Origin: an uncultured Pseudomonadota bacterium
GTDB taxonomy: Bacteria > Pseudomonadota > Gammaproteobacteria > Burkholderiales > Usitatibacteraceae
Length of the DNA stretch: 19,022 nucleotides
NCBI GenBank assembly: GCA_937898635.1
Contig: CALEJW010000183.1
Location: 1-19,022 of the forward strand
Direction of reading: 5' to 3'
In this document: positions 13,250-19,022 of the stretch, in pieces
Numbering within the stretch: the stretch's first letter is position 1
Layout: every line of letters begins with the position of its first letter
Notes under the pieces: model-generated
Told to the model about the DNA's origin: nothing
The model's input: only the letters and a program-made list of their open reading frames with translations
Databases searched by the model: none
Translations under genes and position numbers: made by a program

Positions 13250-15375
13250 TACTTCGTGCGCTTCGCGCGCCAGCGCCGCAGCCCGAAGAACATCCCCGCG
13301 CACACGAGCAACAGGCCGATCCCCGCCGCCGCGTAGTAGGCCGCGGGCCGCGTGTAGAGGAAGGACTCCACCGGCGAGTAGCTGCCCTTCTTCCCCGTGG
13401 CGTAGCGCGCGCCGGTGTCCAGGGCGCTCACGCTCGGCTCGGGGTCGCCCGCCTCGATGAGCACGAGGTCGCCCTTCGCCTGGCCCTGCACGGTGGAGGT
13501 GGTGAGGAGCGCGCTCGCCACCCGCAGGTCCTCGGCGCCCTCGGCGGCGAGCATCGTCACGGTGCGGCCCGGGTGCCACGGGGACTGGAACTGCATGAGC
13601 AGCCCGCGCCCCGCGCCCACGGCGCCCTTCTGGCGGCTGGTCGCCGGCGCGGTGAGCTCCGCGTTCCAGCCCCGCACCACGGGATAGGGCACCTGCATCT
13701 CGCCCCCGGCGAGGCGCAGCGGCGCGGCCTTCAGGAGCTCCGCGTCCAGGGCCGCGAGGCGCCCGACCACGAGCACCTCGCCCTCGGTCGCCGGCCGCCC
13801 GTAGGTGAACGCCGTCTCGAAGAGCGGGAATCCGTTGCGCTGCGTGGCCACGCCCAGCACGTTCAGGGCGGCGGCGAGCACGCGGTCGTCCTTCTCCGCG
13901 AGCCAGATCGCGGATTCGTGCCCGTCGGGCCAGCGCGTGAGGGGGAAGCCGCTGTGCATGAAGAGCTCCAGGCGCGGCATCTCCACGAAGTGCGGCATCG
14001 GCGGGAAGGAGATCGTGGAGTTGCCGTAGAGCGTGAGGAACATGCCGTCGGGCTGGATGAGGTCGCAGAGCTGGCCCCCGGCGTGGAGGTTGCCCGCGAA
14101 CTCGATCGTGTTGGTGCCGGGCTTGAAGACGTAGGTGGGGATGTCGAGCTTGTAGCCGTCGATGAAGTTGCCGCTCGCGCTGTCGAGCACCACCGCGCGC
14201 ACGCCCCGGCCGTTGACCGAGATGGAGAAGGACGAGTCGTTCTTGAGCCCCGCGCCGTAGGAGAAGTTGAGCGAGAGCTTCGCGTACTGGTTGGGGCGGA
14301 TGTGGAAGTCGGGCGGCAGGCGGAAGGTGATGCCGCGCCTGCCGGGGTTGATGCCGACGAAGCTCTGCGTCGGGAAGTCGAGCGTGGCGAGCTCGTAGAC
14401 CTGGTCCGTCGCGATGGTCTCGCGCCCGCTGTACTGGCGCACGTCGGGGATCGAGAAGCCGAAGGCCTCGAGCTCCTCGGAGCCGGGCAGGCGGAAGCTG
14501 ATGTTGGTGAAGGTGATCGCGGCGAGCTTCACGGCCTCGTCCGTGTCCCCGGTGACCAGGAGGAGCGCGCGCTTGGGGTCCGGCTCGCCGCCGGGGCCGC
14601 TCATGGCGGCCAGGCGCAGGAGCCCGCCCTTCGCCGCGCGCAGCGGCACGCCCGGGCCGGCGATCCGCGCCGCGAAGGCCCGCTTGCCCACGACCACGTT
14701 GTCCACGCCCGGCCGGGGCGCCCGCGACACGGTGAAGCTCACCGGGCGGTAGTCGAAGCGGCGGGCGATGCCCGAGGCGACGATGCCCGCGAGGGTCGCG
14801 CTCGCCGCCGAGTCGTCCTCGGTGACGAGGTGCACTTCGCCCGCGGGCAGGAGCCGCGGGTCGAAGACGAAGCTCGAGAGCGAGGAGAGCCTGAGCGGGA
14901 GGTCGCGCCACTCGTAGTCCATCTCGATCCACGACTCGCGCAGCGAGATGTGGGTCCACATGTCCGCCGCGCAGGGGCTCTCGCACTGGTTCTTCGAGAA
15001 GTGCTGCGCCACCTGGAAGCCCAGCGCGTTGTAGCCGGGCTCGATCAGGCCCGTCGGGATGTCCACGCCCAGCTTCACTTCCGGGGCCATCGGGTTCAGG
15101 CGCACCTGGGCGACGGGGTTGCCGCCCATCTTCACGACGAGCTGCGAGCTCTCCGGGACGAGGTTCGACGAGACGGTGAAGCGCAGGTGCAGCACCATGC
15201 GCTTGACCGCCCAGCGCTCGGGCACCGGCACGGCGATCTCGCGCTCGTCGCTCACGCAGCGCAGCTCCAGCTTCTTGAGCGCGGTGAGGTCCTGCAGGCG
15301 CAGCTTGAGGGTGTCCGCCGCCGCGGGCAGCGCGGCGGCCGCCAGCAGGAGGAGCCACGGTGCGAAACGCTTCAT
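13249..15375 (-). CDS. bcsB: Cellulose synthase regulatory subunit BcsB
   Basis: A 708-residue protein with an N-terminal signal peptide (MKRFAPWLLLLAAAALPAAA-D), a large periplasmic region of alternating carbohydrate-binding-like and flavodoxin-like domains, and a C-terminal transmembrane anchor near residues 676-698 followed by a basic tail. This is the BcsB layout. BcsB anchors in the inner membrane, completes the BcsA channel and guides the nascent glucan through the periplasm. FSYGAGLKNDSSFSIS and the DGMFLTLYGNSTISFPPMPHF region are typical of the family. The ATG at 15375 overlaps the bcsA stop by 4 bases, consistent with a fixed BcsA:BcsB ratio. Confidence 0.93.
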   Translation of the reverse strand: MKRFAPWLLLLAAAALPAAADTLKLRLQDLTALKKLELRCVSDEREIAVPVPERWAVKRMVLHLRFTVSSNLVPESSQLVVKMGGNPVAQVRLNPMAPEVKLGVDIPTGLIEPGYNALGFQVAQHFSKNQCESPCAADMWTHISLRESWIEMDYEWRDLPLRLSSLSSFVFDPRLLPAGEVHLVTEDDSAASATLAGIVASGIARRFDYRPVSFTVSRAPRPGVDNVVVGKRAFAARIAGPGVPLRAAKGGLLRLAAMSGPGGEPDPKRALLLVTGDTDEAVKLAAITFTNISFRLPGSEELEAFGFSIPDVRQYSGRETIATDQVYELATLDFPTQSFVGINPGRRGITFRLPPDFHIRPNQYAKLSLNFSYGAGLKNDSSFSISVNGRGVRAVVLDSASGNFIDGYKLDIPTYVFKPGTNTIEFAGNLHAGGQLCDLIQPDGMFLTLYGNSTISFPPMPHFVEMPRLELFMHSGFPLTRWPDGHESAIWLAEKDDRVLAAALNVLGVATQRNGFPLFETAFTYGRPATEGEVLVVGRLAALDAELLKAAPLRLAGGEMQVPYPVVRGWNAELTAPATSRQKGAVGAGRGLLMQFQSPWHPGRTVTMLAAEGAEDLRVASALLTTSTVQGQAKGDLVLIEAGDPEPSVSALDTGARYATGKKGSYSPVESFLYTRPAAYYAAAGIGLLLVCAGMFFGLRRWRAKRTK

Positions 15376-17612
15376 GCCTTTGCCTCCGCGGCGCGCCCGA
15401 GGCGCGCATTGAGGGTCCCGAGCGCCCGCTCCCACGCGAAGCGGGAGACGAAGCCCAGGCAGATCCAGGCCCCGCGCAGCCCCATCCGGGTGAGGTTCCA
15501 GAAGACGCTCGCGAGCGGCAGGCCGCGCGCGCGCGCGTCCCAGATGGCGAGCCAGCGCGCGCTGTCGCCGTAGACGTAGTGCACCACGTCCGGGTAGGTC
15601 TGCGGCGGCGTGAGGAACTGCGCCCCGCAGACCGTCTCCCCGCCGCGCCGCTGGATGCGGTGGACCACCGCCTCGAAGTAGCTCACGAGCCCGTCGGCGC
15701 TCGCGGCCTCGACGATGACGCGCTCGCGGTCCTTCACCTCGAAGCCGAACTTCGAGACGAAGCCCAGGCCGGAAAGGGAGAGGTTCACGAGGTCCACTTC
15801 CAGCCGCGCGCGCACGCGGGGGAACTGCACCATGGCCTGCCCGGAGACCGCCAGGCGGTGGTGCCGGCGCGACTGCCGCCGCTCCCACAGGGCGCCCAGC
15901 GAGAGCACGCACAGGTAGATGTTGTACACGCTCCAGGCGAGCGTCACGTAGATCGTCTCGCGGAAATCCGGCTGCAGCCAGATGCGGGTCGCGCCGGAGA
16001 AGGCGGCGACGGCGTTCAGGCACAGGATCGCGAAGAAGAAGAACGAGAGCGCGTTCAGCTGCTCGCGCTTCAGGCCCATGCCCTTCGGCGTCACCTTGAA
16101 GGCGGGCTTGCGCGGGTTGCGCAGCGTCCCGAGGACGGCCGGGGCGAGGAAGACCGACTGCACGCTCTCGTAGATCTCGGAGAAGAAGAGCAGGCGCGTG
16201 CGCCCGAAGAGGAAGTCCGAGACGATGAAGTTGGAGACGACGAACGGCAGCGCGTAGGCGAGCACCTGCGGGGCGGAGGCGTGGTAGATGCTCAGGCCGA
16301 AGACGAGGAAGCCCGCGGGCGCGACGAAGTAGACGACGCGCGCCACGCCGAAGAACCAGAAGAGGCACACGTTCAGGTAGCACAGCCGCTGGGCGAGCGA
16401 GAGCCCCTTGCAGAAGAGCGGGTTGTGGAGCAGGAAGATCTGCACCATGCCCTGCGCCCAGCGCGTGTGCTGCACCACGTAGTCCGAGTAGGCCTCGGGC
16501 GCGAGCCCGCAGACCATCGGCTTGTTCACGTACACGCTGCGGTAGCCCCGCCGGTGCAGCTCGAAGGCGGTCTCCGCGTCCTCCGTGATGGACTCCCCGC
16601 GCATGCCGCCGATCTCCTCGAGCATGCTGCGGCGCATGATCGCCGCGGAGCCGCAGAAGTAGCTCGCGTTCCAGGTGTCGAGCCCCGGGTGGATCACGCG
16701 GTAGAACATCTCGCTCTCGTCGGGCACCGGGGCGCCGCCGCCGAAGCTGCGCTCGGCGGGCGCGGCGTTCACGAAGAAGTGCGGCGTCTGCACGAGGAAG
16801 AGGCCCGGGTCGCGCAGGAAGTGCCCGAGCGTGTCCTGGAGGATGTTGGCCGTGGGCACGTGGTCGCAGTCGAGGAAGAGGATGAACTCCGCGTCCGAGT
16901 GCGCGAGCGCGTGGTCGAGGTTGCCCGCCTTGGCGCGCGCGTTGGTCTCGCGCGTGAGGTAGCGCGCCCCGAGGCTCCGCGCCGCCGCCATCAGGCGGTA
17001 GCGCCGCCGCCACGCCGCCTCGCCCGTCGCGGGGTCGTTCCTCTTGGCGAGGGTGCCGCCGTCGTCGAGGATGTGGATGCGCAGCTTCCCCGCCGGGTAG
17101 TCGATCTGGCTCGCCGCGAGCGCCGTGAGGCGCACGATCTCCTCGTCCTCGCTGTAGGTGGGGATGAAGACGTCCACCGTCGGCCAGCGGGCGCGGTCGG
17201 CGGGCAGCGGCGCCGGGGCGCGCTCCAGGGGCGCGAGGTTCACGAAGAGGCTCAGGAGATAGAGCGAGAGCGAGTACATCTCCGCGAGGTAGAGCGCCGA
17301 CATGCCCACGAAATCGACGGGGTTCGTGTAGATGAGCGTCTCGGAGGAGCGCCACCAGAGGTAGCGCAGCGCGACGAAGGTGGAGACGACGATGAAGACG
17401 TAGCGCCACGGCGGCCGCCGCGACCTTCCGGAGAGCGACATCGCGAAGAGGATCGCGATGCACGCCCAGCCGGCGGCGAGCTGCAGCAGCGTGTCGAAGT
17501 GCGCCTCGCGCAGGCTCACGAGGTAGAAGAGGCCCGCGGCGCCGAGCACGATCGGCGCGGTGGTGACGAGCGAGACCGTCGCGCGCTCGCCGGTCGCGGC
17601 GGGGACGCTCAT
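15372..17612 (-). CDS. bcsA: Cellulose synthase catalytic subunit BcsA (UDP-forming, PilZ domain)
   Basis: A 746-residue processive family 2 glycosyltransferase that polymerises glucose from UDP-glucose and moves the chain across the inner membrane. Four N-terminal helices (about 14-34, 41-62, 71-88, 106-129) precede the catalytic domain: DDGG (183-186), DCD (248-250), TED (343-345) with the catalytic Asp, and QHTRW (381-385). The gating-loop motif FKVTPKG (505-511) is present. The C-terminal PilZ domain keeps the RxxxR (Arg579/Arg583) and NLSLSG (610-615) motifs, so c-di-GMP should relieve inhibition. The order in the operon is small gene, bcsA, bcsB, with ATGA overlaps at both ends of bcsA. 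Confidence 0.95.
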   Translation of the reverse strand: MSVPAATGERATVSLVTTAPIVLGAAGLFYLVSLREAHFDTLLQLAAGWACIAILFAMSLSGRSRRPPWRYVFIVVSTFVALRYLWWRSSETLIYTNPVDFVGMSALYLAEMYSLSLYLLSLFVNLAPLERAPAPLPADRARWPTVDVFIPTYSEDEEIVRLTALAASQIDYPAGKLRIHILDDGGTLAKRNDPATGEAAWRRRYRLMAAARSLGARYLTRETNARAKAGNLDHALAHSDAEFILFLDCDHVPTANILQDTLGHFLRDPGLFLVQTPHFFVNAAPAERSFGGGAPVPDESEMFYRVIHPGLDTWNASYFCGSAAIMRRSMLEEIGGMRGESITEDAETAFELHRRGYRSVYVNKPMVCGLAPEAYSDYVVQHTRWAQGMVQIFLLHNPLFCKGLSLAQRLCYLNVCLFWFFGVARVVYFVAPAGFLVFGLSIYHASAPQVLAYALPFVVSNFIVSDFLFGRTRLLFFSEIYESVQSVFLAPAVLGTLRNPRKPAFKVTPKGMGLKREQLNALSFFFFAILCLNAVAAFSGATRIWLQPDFRETIYVTLAWSVYNIYLCVLSLGALWERRQSRRHHRLAVSGQAMVQFPRVRARLEVDLVNLSLSGLGFVSKFGFEVKDRERVIVEAASADGLVSYFEAVVHRIQRRGGETVCGAQFLTPPQTYPDVVHYVYGDSARWLAIWDARARGLPLASVFWNLTRMGLRGAWICLGFVSRFAWERALGTLNARLGRAAEAKA

Positions 17613-17950
17613 GGCTTCGCCGGCGCCGGCGCGGCGCCGCCGGGCTTGCGCGGGGCCTCGCCCGGGCGCGCGGGCGGCTGCGGCGGCAGGGGCTCGCGGC
17701 GGCTTCCGGCGACGGGCGGCGCGACGGGCACGGCGAGGCCGCCCGTCGCTTCCAGGTAGAGGATGCGCGCGCCGCCCGATTCCTGGTGCTCGACGATCGC
17801 GCCGGAGAGCGCCTTCGCGGGCGCCGGCGGCTTCTTCGCCTCCGGCGCCGGCGACGCGGCATCGGCCGGCAAGCCGAGCGCCGCCAGCACGCCGGCGGCG
17901 AGGGCGAGCCGGCGTGCGCTTCCGGCTCGCGGGTGCAGGGCCCCTTCCAC
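17609..17950 (-). CDS. Small proline-rich exported protein of the cellulose locus
   Basis: I do not recognise this gene. With the GTG start at 17950 it encodes 113 residues: a signal peptide (basic MEGALHPRAGSARR, hydrophobic LALAAGVLAALGLP, cleavage near ADA-A), a Pro/Ala/Lys stretch, a compact core (SGAIVEHQESGGARILYLEA) and a Pro/Arg/Gly-rich tail. AGGGAG lies 9 bases before the GTG. An ATG 13 codons upstream (17989) lacks a ribosome site and lies only a few bases after the predicted transcription start. The stop overlaps the bcsA ATG by 4 bases, so it is made with BcsA. A periplasmic accessory role is inferred from position. BcsO is also called proline-rich, but I see no real similarity to claim. 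Confidence 0.65.
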   Translation of the reverse strand: MEGALHPRAGSARRLALAAGVLAALGLPADAASPAPEAKKPPAPAKALSGAIVEHQESGGARILYLEATGGLAVPVAPPVAGSRREPLPPQPPARPGEAPRKPGGAAPAPAKP

Positions 17951-18003
17951 GTGGGCTTTCTCCCTTGTTGTCGTCGCGACGTCCTTCATCGCGCTGTCGA
18001 AGC

Positions 18004-18032
18004 TTCTACCACGCGGCCGCGGCGGGGACAAC
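18004..18032 (-). promoter_or_regulatory. Candidate sigma70-type promoter for the small gene-bcsA-bcsB unit
   Basis: On the minus strand TTGTCC (18027-18032) and TAGAAG (18004-18009) are separated by exactly 17 bases, each matching four of six consensus positions. Transcription would start near 17997, giving a leader of about 45 bases before the GTG at 17950. The rest of the 121-bp gap after bcsZ (17951-18071) is GC-rich and shows no other feature I can support. Confidence 0.4.
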
Positions 18033-18071
18033 GCCCGGGCGCCCCGGGGCAGGCCCGCGCGGGATCCGCAT

Positions 18072-19022
18072 TCACTCCTCGCCCCGCTCGCGCAGGGCCG
18101 CCTTGGCGAGCAGCAGGAGCACCGCCGAATAGTAGGACTGCCCGTCCGCGAGTTCCGGAAGGCGGCCGGCGCTCGCCCGGGGCCAGTCGCCGACCATCGT
18201 CGCGATCGCGCGGATGCCCGCGTCGGCGCCGTGGCTGTCCACGCTGTCGTCGGCGAGGTTCGCCCAGGCCGGGAGGTGGCGGCCGCCGGCAAACTGTCCC
18301 CAGAACTCCTGGTAGGGGCGCAGCAGCGACTCCGATTCCCGCCGGCCCCACACGAGGTAGAGCGGAATGCGCACCGCGTCGTAGCCGAAGCGCGGCGCGG
18401 GGCCGTCGGCCGGCCGCACGAGTTCCCCGAGCTTCAGCCAGTCGGGCGGCAGGCGCCAGCGGCCGAAATAGCTGTAGCGCAGCATCTCGAGGCCCGTCTT
18501 CTCGAGCTCCGCCCAGTCGGGCGACGGGTCGGCGCGGCCGAGGTCGGCGAGGGCGGGGAAGACCCAGTAGGAGAGGTTCACCGTGAGCCCCTCGGGCTTG
18601 TCGAATCCCTCGAGCGCGGGGAGGAGGACGAGGCCGTGGGCGGTGCGGCGCAGGAGCTTCGCGCGGATGTCGGCCGCGATCCGGCGTCCCGCCGCGGTGT
18701 ACCCGGGCGCGTTCCACTTCTCGCCGGCGCGCACCAGCGCCCAGGCGAGGAGCAGGTCGCCGTCGCTCGCGTTGTTGAGGGTGGCGCCGGTGCGCGGATC
18801 CCAGCGCCAGGCGAAGAGGCTGTCGCCGCGCACCTGAAGCCGGGTCCGCGTCCACTGCCACAGTCGGTCGAAGGCGGGACGGTCGCCGTGGTGCACCGCG
18901 AGGATCATCGCGAAACCCTGGCCCTCGGAGTGGCTCACGCGGTCCTGGCCCGTGTCGACGACGCGCCCGTCCTCCTCCACGAAGCCGCGCTTGAATGCCG
19001 GCCAGTCGGCGTCCACGGCGCA
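18072..19022 (-). CDS. bcsZ: Glycoside hydrolase family 8 endoglucanase BcsZ (5' end outside window)
   Basis: The visible 316 residues are most of a GH8 endo-1,4-beta-glucanase of the BcsZ type, a periplasmic enzyme that trims cellulose during secretion. The frame runs off the right edge; the first visible residues (CAVDADWPAFKRGF) match the region just after the signal peptide, so roughly 25-45 residues are missing. SEGQGFAM holds the general-acid Glu (codon at 18924-18926). ASDGDLLLAWAL is the family's substrate-site Asp stretch, and GYDAVRIPLYLVW carries the Asp corresponding to the catalytic base. It lies upstream of the small gene and bcsAB, unlike E. coli where bcsZ follows bcsB. An in-frame GTG at 19016 is not the real start. 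Confidence 0.92.
   Translation of the reverse strand, partial: CAVDADWPAFKRGFVEEDGRVVDTGQDRVSHSEGQGFAMILAVHHGDRPAFDRLWQWTRTRLQVRGDSLFAWRWDPRTGATLNNASDGDLLLAWALVRAGEKWNAPGYTAAGRRIAADIRAKLLRRTAHGLVLLPALEGFDKPEGLTVNLSYWVFPALADLGRADPSPDWAELEKTGLEMLRYSYFGRWRLPPDWLKLGELVRPADGPAPRFGYDAVRIPLYLVWGRRESESLLRPYQEFWGQFAGGRHLPAWANLADDSVDSHGADAGIRAIATMVGDWPRASAGRLPELADGQSYYSAVLLLLAKAALRERGEE

Noticed and set aside
15360..17759. Very long plus-strand open frame (799 codons) opposite bcsA
   Set aside because: It is antisense to the clearly real bcsA and is full of Arg, His, Glu and Gly repeats typical of a shadow frame in GC-rich DNA. No domain, signal or ribosome site supports it.
17951..17989. ATG at 17989 as the start of the small Bcs-linked gene
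   Set aside because: It has no ribosome site, lies about 8 bases after the predicted transcription start and adds a non-signal lead. The GTG at 17950 has AGGAG-like spacing and a normal signal peptide. Not fully excluded.
1..19022. RNA genes, CRISPR arrays, insertion sequences, attachment sites
   Set aside because: By reading I found no tRNA-like cloverleaf, rRNA segment, spaced direct repeats, transposase or terminal inverted repeats. Non-coding space is limited to a few gaps of 215 bp or less.

Overview
The window is GC-rich bacterial chromosome (I estimate about 70% G+C) with tightly packed genes, many joined by 4-base ATGA/GTGA stop-start overlaps. The cell is clearly Gram-negative: it encodes an inner-membrane cellulose synthase complex with a periplasmic endoglucanase, a heptose-phosphate adenylyltransferase for lipopolysaccharide core and a lipoprotein. 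Protein style suggests a betaproteobacterium (Burkholderiales or a relative), but that is inference. I see no rRNA, tRNA, CRISPR array, insertion sequence or phage gene. All genes look chromosomal and intact except the two cut by the window ends.

Region 1 (1-5838, minus strand) is one probable seven-gene operon. In transcription order it encodes an FAD-dependent amine-oxidase-fold oxidoreductase, a DUF1365 protein, a Cfa-like SAM methyltransferase, an exported chalcone-isomerase-like protein, a GPH/MelB-type MFS transporter, a DUF3833 lipoprotein and a short-chain dehydrogenase cut by the left edge. The first four genes overlap by 4 bases each. Related cassettes are known from membrane-lipid responses to singlet oxygen or light. 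The Cfa-like protein lacks residues needed for cyclopropanation, so it may make methylated, possibly furan-type, fatty acids.

Region 2 (5957-8710, plus strand) is divergent from region 1 across 118 bp that holds an 18-bp near-perfect palindrome. It encodes a diiron ferritin-fold protein resembling acyl-ACP desaturases, a stand-alone RfaE2-type adenylyltransferase that appears to start at CTG, and a GlcD/D-2-hydroxyglutarate-dehydrogenase-like flavoprotein.

Region 3 (8730-11188, minus strand) pairs a Kef-like CPA2 antiporter lacking a C-terminal nucleotide-binding domain with a YbdK-type glutamate-cysteine ligase. Region 4 (11404-13224, plus strand) is one gene fusing a Ser/Thr kinase, a class III adenylate cyclase and a C-terminal membrane anchor.

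Region 5 (13249-19022, minus strand) is a cellulose locus: bcsZ (cut by the right edge), a small proline-rich exported protein, bcsA with a PilZ domain for c-di-GMP, and bcsB. A promoter-like pair lies between bcsZ and the small gene. The least described parts are the lipid operon with its unusual methyltransferase, the kinase-cyclase fusion, the antiporter-ligase pair and the small Bcs-linked protein.
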